A DNA stretch of 64,000 bases, taken from NCBI RefSeq assembly GCF_014764405.1, contig NZ_CP061725.1:62001-126000 (forward strand), written 5' to 3'. The stretch's first letter is position 1. Every line of letters begins with the position of its first letter. The position numbers and the translations under genes were made by a program. This DNA comes from Micromonospora craniellae. GTDB lineage: Bacteria; Actinomycetota; Actinomycetes; Mycobacteriales; Micromonosporaceae. Below, piece after piece: positions 51,623 through 59,537 of this stretch. The notes beneath the pieces were generated by a model that was not told where the DNA came from, made no database searches, and saw only the letters and a program-made list of their open reading frames with translations.

Positions 51623-53038
51623 TCACCCGCCGAGCCGGCGGCCCAGCAGACGCCCGAACGCCAACGCCGGGGTCACCGCCATGCCCCCGCAGAACGCGGC
51701 ACCGCTGGTGGCTCCCATGCCGAGGGCCTCACCGACGGCGTACAGTCCGGGAACCACGCCGCCGTCGTCGCGGCGTACCCGGAAGGCGGGATCGACGTGC
51801 AGGCCGCCGAAGCTGCAGAGCAGCGCGGCGGCCGACCGCACCGCGTAGAAGGGCGGCCGGGCCACGCGATGCTCCAGGGCCCGTCGGCCCAGCGGATCGA
51901 CGCCCCGGTCGACCGCCAGGTGGTACGCCCGCACGGCGCGCCGCAGGCCGTCCGGATCGATCCCCGCCCGGCGGGCCAGTTCGGTGAGGTCGTCGGCGAC
52001 CCAGGCCACGTCCCCCTGGTTCGCCTGGGCGCGGAGTCCGTCCGCCCCCCACGCGGGCACCAGGGGTGACCCGGCGTCGACCGCCGCGTCGTCGCACACG
52101 ATCCAGAACGCGGCGCCCGGCTGGCTCTGCACGGCCCGCTCGTGGCGCGTGACGTCGCCGAGATCCTCCGCCACGAACCGATCGCCGTCCGCGTTGACCC
52201 AGATCTCCCGGGGTTCTCGTTCGGCGGGCGCGAGATGCGCCACCTCGGACCAGAAGTCCACCCGGCCCGGCGTCGAGCGGCGTTCGAGCAGGCCGAGGCG
52301 GGGGGTGTGCAGGTCGGCGAAGCGGACGGCGGCACCCAGCGGCGTGGCCATCTCGATCGCGGCACCCGTCGACGTGGGTTCCGCGTTGGTCACCAGGCGG
52401 GGTGCGCCCGGGGTCATCGCGGAGAAGAGCTGCGGGTTGGCCCCGTACCCGCCCGACGCCAGCACCGTCACGCCTGCCCGCAGCTCGCGGTCACCGTCGG
52501 GGGTGCGCACGACGGCGCCGGTGACGGTGCCCCCCTCGGTGGTCAGGCGCAGGGCGCGCGACCGCAGCCGCAGGGTGACCCGACCCGCGTCCACCTGCGC
52601 GTCGAGCAGTGGCCGCAGCGTCTCGCGGATCGACCGGCCGCGCTCGACGCCCCAGTAGGTCCGGGGCCGGGAGTACGGCGAGTGCCCGTGGTAGACCACC
52701 GGCATGCCGGGTGCGAACGGAAAGCCGTTCTCGTCGAGCCAGTCCACGACCTCGGGCGCCTCGTCCACGGCCAGGCGGATCAGGGCGGGGTCGCCCTGGT
52801 GATGCCCGATCCGCAGCACGTCGGCGAAGTGCCGGTCCGGATCGTCGTCGATGCCGGCGGCGCGTTGCCGACGGGTGCCGGCGGCGCTCATGTGCCCGGC
52901 GGAGACCCGCAACGTGCCGCCGATGTCGGTGCCGGCGTCCACCAGGTCGACCCGGAGCCCGGCCCGGGCCGCCTCGATCGCGCAGGGCAGACCTGCGGTG
53001 CCGGCACCGATCACCAGGACGTCGGCGTGGCCGGTCAC
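51623..53038 (-). CDS. FAD-dependent oxidoreductase (fumarate reductase/ketosteroid dehydrogenase-like)
   Basis: A 471-residue flavoprotein. The N-terminal dinucleotide motif is VLVIGAGTAGLPCAIEAARAG followed by GGTLRVSAGHMSAAGT. The C-terminal FAD-binding part is VVPGLYAVGEALGMGATSGAAFCGGMAVTPALAFGRLLG. The fumarate-reductase-like substrate domain is about 125-350. Such enzymes dehydrogenate saturated C-C bonds next to a carbonyl, or the reverse. GTG at 53038 overlaps the upstream gene stop by 4 bp. It ends the shell operon, and whether it is encapsulated is unknown; I see no added terminal helix. Confidence 0.9.
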   Translation of the reverse strand: MTGHADVLVIGAGTAGLPCAIEAARAGLRVDLVDAGTDIGGTLRVSAGHMSAAGTRRQRAAGIDDDPDRHFADVLRIGHHQGDPALIRLAVDEAPEVVDWLDENGFPFAPGMPVVYHGHSPYSRPRTYWGVERGRSIRETLRPLLDAQVDAGRVTLRLRSRALRLTTEGGTVTGAVVRTPDGDRELRAGVTVLASGGYGANPQLFSAMTPGAPRLVTNAEPTSTGAAIEMATPLGAAVRFADLHTPRLGLLERRSTPGRVDFWSEVAHLAPAEREPREIWVNADGDRFVAEDLGDVTRHERAVQSQPGAAFWIVCDDAAVDAGSPLVPAWGADGLRAQANQGDVAWVADDLTELARRAGIDPDGLRRAVRAYHLAVDRGVDPLGRRALEHRVARPPFYAVRSAAALLCSFGGLHVDPAFRVRRDDGGVVPGLYAVGEALGMGATSGAAFCGGMAVTPALAFGRLLGRRLGG

Positions 53039-53823
53039 GGTGCCCGCCCGGATCCGGTGACGAAGGAGACCACTGCCGCGGCGAATTCCTCCGGCACCCG
53101 CCAGGGCAGTTGCCCGGTGGTGTCGGTCAACTGGATCGACGTCGCGTCCGGGCGGATCCGCCGGGCGATGTCGTCGCAGTGGGCGAGCATGTCGCGTGCC
53201 GCGGTGAGCAGCAGGACCGGGCAGGGTGCGGTGCGCAGCGGTTCCGTCGGGTCGTACCGGAAGGCGGCGCGGTAGGCCCAGTTGTACCGCTCGAACACCG
53301 ACGCGATGTTGGCCACCGCGAGGTTGACCAGCTCCGGTGGCTGTTCCCAGATGTCCAGGTACCGCGCCCAGAGGTCCCGCAGGTGCTCGCCGGCCGGGTC
53401 GATCGGCTTGTCCGGCGCCCAGGTGGCACCCAACCGCTCCCGTTCGGCCCGGTCGAGCACGAGACCCGAGAGGATCGCGTGGGTGACCCGGCCGGGCGCG
53501 GCGAGGCCGGCGACCGCCAACGCCAGGGAGGCGCCGGTGTGCTGTCCGGCGACGGCGAACTCGTCGATTCCCAGCGCGTCGATCGCGTCCAGCAGAAGGC
53601 GCGCGTAGCCGGGGATCTCCGGGGGCTCGGGCGGCGGGTCGGACTGACCGTACCCGGGGGTGTCGAAGGCGTACGCGCGCAGTGATCGGCCGAGCGCGGG
53701 CATGGCCGGCGCGAAGACGTTGGACGCCTGCGGCGACTCGTGGAACAGCACGAGCGCCGGTCCCCGGGTGCCGCTCGTCCGGTAGTGGATCTGGGCCCCC
53801 TGCGGACCCACATACCCGCGCAT
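53035..53823 (-). CDS. Alpha/beta-hydrolase-fold protein with His in the nucleophile position
   Basis: A 262-residue protein. VLFHESPQASNVFAPAMPALG replaces the usual oxyanion HG region, and YAFDTPGYGQSDPPPE is typical of the fold. The nucleophile elbow G-X-Nuc-X-G reads G93-Q-H95-T-G97, so His stands where Ser, Asp or Cys is expected. The late Asp is in LLLTAARDMLAHC, but the C-terminal catalytic His motif is replaced by TGQLPWRVPEEF. The protein may be catalytically different, a lyase or decarboxylase of this fold, or non-catalytic. ATG at 53823 lies 1 bp after the shell-protein stop and has GAGGGG upstream. Confidence 0.82.
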   Translation of the reverse strand: MRGYVGPQGAQIHYRTSGTRGPALVLFHESPQASNVFAPAMPALGRSLRAYAFDTPGYGQSDPPPEPPEIPGYARLLLDAIDALGIDEFAVAGQHTGASLALAVAGLAAPGRVTHAILSGLVLDRAERERLGATWAPDKPIDPAGEHLRDLWARYLDIWEQPPELVNLAVANIASVFERYNWAYRAAFRYDPTEPLRTAPCPVLLLTAARDMLAHCDDIARRIRPDATSIQLTDTTGQLPWRVPEEFAAAVVSFVTGSGRAP

Positions 53824-53824
53824 G

Positions 53825-54232
53825 TCACTCCCCTCGCTCGGTCGGTGGTGCGGGCGGCGGGGCCGCAGGCCGCCGCCTCGGGGCGGCCGACCGCGCGGAC
53901 CGTCGCTTCGGGCGCCCTCCGGGCGCGGCCGCCTCGCGGGGTTCGGCCGGCGGGGAGTCACGGACGAGACGGGCCGGCACGGCGGGACGGCCGACGACGG
54001 TCGAGACGATCGTCCCGCCGGCCGCCGCGACGGCCCGCCGCGCGCTGTCCACCGCCGCAGTCACCGACGCCATGTCACCGATGAAGGACACCGAGACGAG
54101 ACCGTCACCGATCCGGCTGACCCCGATCACCGTCACCTCGGCCGCCTTGGCCATCACGTCGACGGCGACGATCGAGGCAGCCAGTCCGCGCGTCTCGACC
54201 ATGCCGAGCGCACCCGAATTCCACAGGTCCAC
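53825..54232 (-). CDS. BMC-H shell hexamer protein with basic C-terminal tail
   Basis: A 135-residue bacterial microcompartment shell protein. Residues 8-88 form one Pfam BMC fold (ALGMVETRGLAASIVAVDVMAKAAEVTVIGVSRIGDGLVSVSFIGDMASVTAAVDSARRA), which assembles as a hexagonal tile with a central pore. The usual short pore loop of PduA-like proteins is seen at about 38-44 (VSRIGDG). Residues 91-135 are a low-complexity Arg/Pro/Ala tail (PKRRSARSAAPRRRPAAPPP), longer than in the paralogue at 57132, and could bind cargo, nucleic acid or the shell interior. GTG at 54232 follows the pentamer stop by 1 bp. Confidence 0.93.
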   Translation of the reverse strand: MDLWNSGALGMVETRGLAASIVAVDVMAKAAEVTVIGVSRIGDGLVSVSFIGDMASVTAAVDSARRAVAAAGGTIVSTVVGRPAVPARLVRDSPPAEPREAAAPGGRPKRRSARSAAPRRRPAAPPPAPPTERGE

Positions 54233-54233
54233 G

Positions 54234-54521
54234 TCAGTCCTTCACATAGTTGACCCACGCCTCGGTCTCCAACCGGTCGACGATCGCGACGATGGTGGAG
54301 TCCACGGGCGCCTGGCTGGATTGCCGTTCCGCCAGTCGTGCGGCGCTGCCGCACGCGACCAGGACGACCTCGCCCCGGCCCGCGCCGACGGTGTCGACCG
54401 CGACGTACGGCTCCACGGCGTGCCCCTCACCCAGAGGCGTGACGACGAGCAGCTTGGCGCCGGTCAGCGTGTCGGCCTTGACGGTGCTGACCACCGACCC
54501 GATCACCCGGGCGATACGCAT
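54234..54521 (-). CDS. BMC-P shell pentamer protein (EutN/CcmL family)
   Basis: A 95-residue vertex protein: MRIARVIGSVVSTVKADTLTGAKLLVVTPL, then YVAVDTVGAGRGEVVLVACGSAARLAE and the closing VDSTIVAIVDRLE. The last is the canonical D-X-T/A-V-V-G-I-V-D-like end. Pentamers cap the 12 vertices, so this gene shows that a closed icosahedral-type compartment can form. ATG at 54521. Only one BMC-P is seen in the window, in contrast to loci with three paralogues. Confidence 0.95.
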   Translation of the reverse strand: MRIARVIGSVVSTVKADTLTGAKLLVVTPLGEGHAVEPYVAVDTVGAGRGEVVLVACGSAARLAERQSSQAPVDSTIVAIVDRLETEAWVNYVKD

Positions 54522-54540
54522 GCCGGATCACCTCGTTCCT

Positions 54541-55170
54541 CTATCGCCGGGACCAGGGCGTCTTCTCGAAGGCCTGCCGGACCGCCTGCCGGGCCGACTC
54601 GATCTCGGCGTGCAGTCCGGAGACCCACAACCGGCCGAACTGGCCGACGCCCCGCACGTCCACGATCTTGACGTCCGCGGACTTCTCCACCTCGTTGCCG
54701 ACCGCGGAGATGTAGGCGGCCGGCTGGCACTCCACCACCAGCATCGACTCGCCGGCCACCAGCAGGGAGCCCTTCTTGGACCGGTTGACCAGTTGCGCCT
54801 GGTAGGCATCGATGTTGGAGACGACCTTCGCCGAGACCAGTTCCGCAGGCTGCGCGTCGGCCTCGGTCATCCCGAGCAGGTCGAGGATGGTGCGGCCGGC
54901 CTGACGCACGGCGTCCTGCGACATCGAGTGCAGCTCCGTCATGCCGTACTGGCGCTCGACGACCTGGGAGCCGGGCCGGACACCCGCCCCCTTGACGGCC
55001 GCGTCGACCAGGGCATAGACGTCACTGCCGGGCGAGATCTCCAGATAGAGCTGGGACATCCCCTCGACGACCGGATCACCTGACATGACGCTGCCGAGCA
55101 GGGCGGCCATCTGTGGCTGGAGTCGGTCGACGAACGCGTACGTGCGCAGCTCGACCTCGTTGCCCGCCAC
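54541..55170 (-). CDS. BMC-T (tandem, pseudohexamer) shell protein
   Basis: A 209-residue protein with two BMC-like halves. The first (about 5-100) has ELRTYAFVDRLQPQMAALLGSVMSGDPVVEG and LYLEISPGSDVYALVDAAVKGAGVRPG. The second (about 130-205) has GESMLVVECQPAAYISAVGNEVEKSADVKIVDVRGVGQFGRLWVSG, followed by an amphipathic helix. The strand order resembles permuted tandem BMC proteins such as EutL or PduB, which form trimers with larger, sometimes gated pores. Trimers of this kind would let larger cofactors such as SAM, ATP or CoA through, in keeping with the predicted cargo. GTG at 55170, 1 bp after the methyltransferase stop. Confidence 0.85.
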   Translation of the reverse strand: MAGNEVELRTYAFVDRLQPQMAALLGSVMSGDPVVEGMSQLYLEISPGSDVYALVDAAVKGAGVRPGSQVVERQYGMTELHSMSQDAVRQAGRTILDLLGMTEADAQPAELVSAKVVSNIDAYQAQLVNRSKKGSLLVAGESMLVVECQPAAYISAVGNEVEKSADVKIVDVRGVGQFGRLWVSGLHAEIESARQAVRQAFEKTPWSRR

Positions 55171-55171
55171 G

Positions 55172-56329
55172 TCAACGCCTGCCCACGAGGAGCGAGAGGG
55201 TGCCGCTGCGCCGGCGCTCGCCGCTCTGCAGGACGCGACCGGTCGGCGTGGTGACCTCCTCGACGCACTCCCGCTTGCAGGACAGCTCCGAGCAGTCGCC
55301 GGTGAATCCGGCGTCCCGGGCGGCCTGGAGGAGATCCATGTCCCGCATCGGGCCCCAGAACGGCTCGTTGTTGTTCCAGGTGTCCCAGTCGATGAGGAAC
55401 TGCACCAGCGGGTCGAGCCCCGCGTAACCGGGGAAGTCCGCGTGGATCATCATGCCGCCGGGGGCCAGCAGCCGGTGGCACTCCCGCAGGATGGCGCGCA
55501 CCGCGTCCGGCGGGACCTCGTGCAGCACGATGTGCGAGACGATCAGGTCGAAGTGCCCGTCCGGGAACGAGGTCGCCTCGGCGTTCTGCTGCGAGAAGTG
55601 CACCGCGCGGCCGAGTGACTCGGCGCGGGCGTGGCCGTAGCGCAGCAGGGCCGCGCCGACGTCGATGCCGTGCACCTCGGCGTTCGGGTAGGCGTCGACG
55701 TAGGGCAGTGTCGAGTTGCCCACGCCGCACCCGATCTCCAGGATTCGCTTCGGGCGGAAGTCCTGGTGGGACTGCTTGAGGTAGTTGTTGACCACGGACT
55801 GGCCGTAGTCGTCGTTGAGGGCGCCCATCTGGCCCATGGCGTAGACGTAGACGCCCCGGTCGTAGAGTGCGCCAGCGGTCAGGTCATCCGCCACGTACTC
55901 GCCCCGGTAGCCGCCGGGCATGGCGTGGATGTCGATGCCCCAGAAGTACCAGGGCAGTTCGAAGGCGGGATCCAGTTCGAGGGAGCCGAGCCCCCGCTCG
56001 GCCCGCTGCGCGCGGGCGCTCAGGTCGTCCCACTGCCGGGCGATGCTGTCGGCCACCACGTTCCAGAGCAGGTCCTGGCTCGCCCGGCGCACGGAACTCC
56101 AGAGCTGGTAGTACGGCTCCGGCTCCATGGCTCGCCGGACCGCCTCCCGGTCCCGGGGTGCGACGCCCATCTCCCGCTGGTAGCGGGGGGCGACGCGGTG
56201 TGCGTACAGCTCCCGGACCCCGGGGGTCACCTCGGTGGAGATGTGCGACTTCAGTGCCCGGACGAAGTTCTCCCGCGCGAGTTCGTCGTGGTTCTCCCGG
56301 GGCAGGACACCGTGCTCCTGCTGCGTCAT
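55172..56329 (-). CDS. SAM-dependent methyltransferase of the microcompartment locus
   Basis: A 385-residue protein. Residues 1-185 form a mostly helical N-terminal domain (ENFVRALKSHISTEVTPGVRELYAHRVAPRYQ). Residues 190-360 are a class I methyltransferase: motif I ILEIGCGVGNSTLPY at 196-210, Asp-rich VHGIDVGAALLRY, SFPDGHFDLIVSHIVLHEVP and LLAPGGMMIHADFPG. A GCS-type Cys pair (SELSCKREC) is near the end. It transfers methyl from SAM to an unknown acceptor. Its gene is wedged between shell genes with overlaps of a few bp, so it is very likely cargo or a partner of the shell; the N-terminal helix could be an encapsulation peptide. Confidence 0.88.
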   Translation of the reverse strand: MTQQEHGVLPRENHDELARENFVRALKSHISTEVTPGVRELYAHRVAPRYQREMGVAPRDREAVRRAMEPEPYYQLWSSVRRASQDLLWNVVADSIARQWDDLSARAQRAERGLGSLELDPAFELPWYFWGIDIHAMPGGYRGEYVADDLTAGALYDRGVYVYAMGQMGALNDDYGQSVVNNYLKQSHQDFRPKRILEIGCGVGNSTLPYVDAYPNAEVHGIDVGAALLRYGHARAESLGRAVHFSQQNAEATSFPDGHFDLIVSHIVLHEVPPDAVRAILRECHRLLAPGGMMIHADFPGYAGLDPLVQFLIDWDTWNNNEPFWGPMRDMDLLQAARDAGFTGDCSELSCKRECVEEVTTPTGRVLQSGERRRSGTLSLLVGRR

Positions 56330-57096
56330 TTCCCCTCCCCCACCTGTGCGAAGGCCTGCCGGATGACCTCCCGGTACGAGTCCGGGGTCTCCTCCCGCAC
56401 GATCTCCTCGCGCCACTCGTAGAAGACCCGCAGCACCCGGGCGACGAAGGCCGCCGCCTCGGTGTCCCGGGCCTGCGCGTCCTCGGCGGAGACCGCGAAG
56501 GAGTCCACGGCGCCGCGCTCCACCACCCGCCGGTCGGCGAGGAGCTGTTCCAGGGTCGTCAGCCGTTCCCGCAGCACCCACACCTCGGAGGAGAGGGTGA
56601 CCACCGTCGAGACGAGGGCCTCTATGCCCGGCTCGGCGAAGAACTGCGGGCGGGCACCCTTCGCCTTCTTGGGCAGCGGCTGCCCGGGCAGTGGTTGCGC
56701 CTGGTCGGGACGGCCCACACCCGGTCCGCCGAACGCACCGAGCGCCTTGAGCGTCTCGTTGGCGACCGTCGACGCGTCCGCGTCCGGGTTCGCCGACAGC
56801 ACGGCGGCGGCGACGGTACGGATGGCCCGTTCCGCCTCCTCCTCGGCACCGGCACAGCCGCACGAGCAGTCGTCGGCGTCGCACCCGGCGCCCGTGCCGC
56901 CGGACCCGGTTGGTGCCGGTGGCGCGAGCGTCGGCGGTGGCGCGTCCTGTCCTGCTCTGCGGATGTCGATGCCCAGGTTGCGGGCCAGGTCCTCCGCGTG
57001 CGGCGAGATCAGGTCACGCGCGCCCAGAAGGATTTCGCGCGGCCCGGTCGACCGGGCGACGTCTTCGATATCGACCGCAGTCCATACCCGACTCAT
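56326..57096 (-). CDS. Microcompartment-associated protein with Cys cluster, unknown function
   Basis: A 256-residue protein with no family I can name. The N-terminus (DLISPHAEDLARNLGIDIRRA, about 28-48) resembles the T-P-X-A-X-D-X-A-X-X-X-G-I motif found in several microcompartment-associated proteins. A Pro-rich linker (51-70) leads to Cys72, Cys77, Cys79 and Cys81 (CDADDCSCGC), a possible metal or Fe-S site, in an acidic segment. The C-terminal half is helical (VSTVVTLSSEVWVLRERLTTLEQLL) and ends in an amphipathic FYEWREEIVREETPDSYREVIRQAF. It could be a scaffold, an activator of the methyltransferase next door (4-bp overlap) or a targeting adaptor. Confidence 0.75.
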   Translation of the reverse strand: MSRVWTAVDIEDVARSTGPREILLGARDLISPHAEDLARNLGIDIRRAGQDAPPPTLAPPAPTGSGGTGAGCDADDCSCGCAGAEEEAERAIRTVAAAVLSANPDADASTVANETLKALGAFGGPGVGRPDQAQPLPGQPLPKKAKGARPQFFAEPGIEALVSTVVTLSSEVWVLRERLTTLEQLLADRRVVERGAVDSFAVSAEDAQARDTEAAAFVARVLRVFYEWREEIVREETPDSYREVIRQAFAQVGEGK

Positions 57097-57131
57097 GTAT
57101 CAACTCCTTCGACGAGCACGCGGCGCCCTGT

Positions 57132-57440
57132 TCAGGCCTTGGTTCCGCCCCGGGTGGCCCCGGTAGGCAGGATCGCCTCGACCTCGCCGTGCGGACGCGG
57201 GATGACGTGCACGGAGACGACCTCACCGAGCCGGGAGGCGCTGGCCGCTCCGGCGTCCGTGGCGGCCTTGACCGCGCCCACGTCGCCTCGCACGACCACG
57301 GTGACCAGGCCACCGCCGACGTACTCGGTGCCCACCAGCACGACGGTGGCGGCCTTGACCATCGCGTCGGCGGCCTCGATCGCCGCGACCAGGCCACGGG
57401 TCTCGATCATTCCGAGCGCGGACATCTGCAGGTCAGCCAT
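57132..57440 (-). CDS. BMC-H shell hexamer protein
   Basis: A 102-residue classic hexamer: SALGMIETRGLVAAIEAADAMVKAATVVLVGTEYVGGGLVTVVVRGDVGAVKAATDAGAA, then VSVHVIPRPHGEVEAILP. Similar in length and sequence to PduA/EutM/CcmK-type major shell tiles. The pore loop is EYVGGG, Gly-rich and neutral, suited to small polar metabolites. ATG at 57440 has GGAGGAGAAC upstream, the best ribosome-binding site in the operon, fitting a high-copy shell tile. It is the first shell gene after the hydantoinase-type pair. Confidence 0.96.
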   Translation of the reverse strand: MADLQMSALGMIETRGLVAAIEAADAMVKAATVVLVGTEYVGGGLVTVVVRGDVGAVKAATDAGAASASRLGEVVSVHVIPRPHGEVEAILPTGATRGGTKA

Positions 57441-57521
57441 GACAGTTCTCCTCCGATAGTTCGTCGGCGGGCGGGTGCCCGCCGGTGTCCAGGGCCTTAC
57501 GGGTCCGGCGGTGGCGCCGGC

Positions 57522-59537
57522 TCATCGCCCGGTCACCTGCCGGGCGATGCGGTGCACGAGCACCTCCAGCGGGGTGCGCACGGTGGTCTCCGTTCGCGGC
57601 CCGGTGGACCGCTCGGGTGCCGCCGATGCGCGGGACCGCGCCGTGGCGGTGCCGCGTCCGTCGGTGCCGGTCGGCTCCACCGGCACGCGGCTGGGTGCCG
57701 GTTCCCGCGGCGGTTCCAGACCGGTCTCGGTCAGGCAGCGCGCCCGCAACTCCTCGACCGTGCCGCCGTGATGGAACCGGGGCAGTGCCGACCGGCTCGC
57801 AGCGATCTCGGCGCGGAGTCTCCGGGTCTGGTCGTCGTCGACTCGGTCGCCGACCAGGACCACCCCGTACCGGCGGGCGCCCTCGACGGTGACCAGTCCC
57901 CGCTCGACGTCGTGGCGCACCTGGTCCGGGTCGCGCTCCAGCGGGTCGCCCCAACCGCCGCCACCCCAGGTGACGAAGTGCAGCAGGTCGCCGGGCCGCA
58001 CCCCGACGTGGTCGCACTTGGCCGGCACCGTCTGCCGCGACCCGTCGGCCCGCTCCAGGATCTTCGTGCCTCGCTGCCCCGGCTCGCCGCCCAGCACACC
58101 CCAGGGTTTGGTGAACCACCGGTCGTCGTGGATGGAGACCTGGCCCGGTTCGAGGAACCGGTAGCCCACCCGGATGCCGTTGCCGCCCCGGTGCCTGCCG
58201 GCGCCGCCGGAGTCCGGGATCGACTCGTAGGACTCGATACGCAGCGGGTAGTACGCCTCCAGGTACTCGTTCGGCACGTTGGTGAACGAGGGCCACATCG
58301 AGTGGCCGTCGAAGCCGTCGCCGATCGGTCGGGCGGGTACCCCGCCGAAGCCGATCTGGTAGAGCTGGAACCAGGTGCCGGAGCGGTCCAGGCCGGAGTA
58401 CATGAGGTGTGGGCTGGACGAGAAGCCGGCCGCGCAGAGGAAGTCCGGCTGGCACTGGCCGAGCAGTCCGGCGAGGACGTCGAAGAGCCGGCCCAGGGCG
58501 TGCGTACGGCAGGACAGGGCCGCCGGCCGTCGGGGCTTGAGCAGGCTGCCCTCGGGGATCCGGACGTCGACCAGCGGATAGAACCCGTCGTTGAACATGA
58601 TCAACGGGTCGACCGCCATGATCGTGTACACGCCGAAGAACATCCGTAGCACGTTCTCGTTCAACAGGAAGTTGATCGAGCCCTCGGCCTGGTCGCTGGT
58701 GCCGGTGAAGTCGAGCACCACCCGGTCGCCGTCGCGCCAGAGCGTGCACCGGATGCGGAACGGCCCCGCGCCGCGCCCGTCGTCGTCGATGTAGTCCTCG
58801 AAGGTGACCGGCTGCTCAGGGACGACCTGCCGGAAGAGCTTCGCCATGGCCTGCCGGTTGCGTTCCAGCAGCAGGTCCAGCGTCGACAGGTAGGTGTCCA
58901 GGCCGAAGCGCTCGCAGAGTTCCCGGACCCGGGTCTCGGCGGTCCGGCAGGACGCCAGCACCGCGTTGAGGTCGGCCCGGTTCCAGTTGGGCAAACGCAC
59001 CTGGTTGAGGACGGTGTCCAGCAGCTGCTGGTCGAGCGTCCCGCCCCGGAACAGCTTCACCGGCGGGACGATGACTCCCTCTTCGTAGATCGACACCGCG
59101 TCGGTCGGGAGGCTTCCCGGCACCTTCCCGCCGACGTCGCTCATGTGGCCGAACATCGCCGCCCAGCCGACCAGCGCCCCGTCGAAGTAGATCGGCAGCA
59201 GCACCAGCCAGTCGTTGGCGTGGCTGATCGCGCCGTCACAGGCGTACGGGTCGGAGGTGAAGAAGACGTCGCCCTCCTCCACCGTGCCGTCGTAGCCGGA
59301 GAGGAAGCCGTCGATGAAGGACCCGAACTGTCCGGCGACCATCCGACCCTTGCGGTCGGCGATCAGCGGGAAGGCGTCGTTCTGTTCCCGGATGCCCGGC
59401 GACATCGCGGTGCGCAGGACGACCGCGTCCATCTCGAAGCGGGCGTTACGCAGGGCGTTCTCGACGATGTCGAGCACTGCGGTCTCGACCTCGACCGGAC
59501 GCTGCGTACGCGTCGTCTCGACGATGACGGCACTCAT
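57522..59537 (-). CDS. Hydantoinase B/oxoprolinase family protein with C-terminal putative encapsulation peptide
   Basis: A 671-residue HyuB-type subunit. VETAVLDIVENALRNARFEMDAVVLRTAMSPGIREQNDAFP opens it, HANDWLVLLPIYFDGALVGWAAMFGHMSDVGG is the core, and SGGAGRHRGGNGIRVGYRF and FVTWGGGGWGDPLERDP are typical late motifs. With HyuA it makes an ATP-dependent enzyme that opens hydantoins or 5-oxoproline or, in carboxylase relatives, works on ketones. Residues 615-655 are a Pro/Thr/Arg linker unlike the family, and the last 16 residues (PLEVLVHRIARQVTGR) form an amphipathic helix, the layout of microcompartment-targeting peptides. ATG at 59537 overlaps the HyuA stop. Confidence 0.9.
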   Translation of the reverse strand: MSAVIVETTRTQRPVEVETAVLDIVENALRNARFEMDAVVLRTAMSPGIREQNDAFPLIADRKGRMVAGQFGSFIDGFLSGYDGTVEEGDVFFTSDPYACDGAISHANDWLVLLPIYFDGALVGWAAMFGHMSDVGGKVPGSLPTDAVSIYEEGVIVPPVKLFRGGTLDQQLLDTVLNQVRLPNWNRADLNAVLASCRTAETRVRELCERFGLDTYLSTLDLLLERNRQAMAKLFRQVVPEQPVTFEDYIDDDGRGAGPFRIRCTLWRDGDRVVLDFTGTSDQAEGSINFLLNENVLRMFFGVYTIMAVDPLIMFNDGFYPLVDVRIPEGSLLKPRRPAALSCRTHALGRLFDVLAGLLGQCQPDFLCAAGFSSSPHLMYSGLDRSGTWFQLYQIGFGGVPARPIGDGFDGHSMWPSFTNVPNEYLEAYYPLRIESYESIPDSGGAGRHRGGNGIRVGYRFLEPGQVSIHDDRWFTKPWGVLGGEPGQRGTKILERADGSRQTVPAKCDHVGVRPGDLLHFVTWGGGGWGDPLERDPDQVRHDVERGLVTVEGARRYGVVLVGDRVDDDQTRRLRAEIAASRSALPRFHHGGTVEELRARCLTETGLEPPREPAPSRVPVEPTGTDGRGTATARSRASAAPERSTGPRTETTVRTPLEVLVHRIARQVTGR

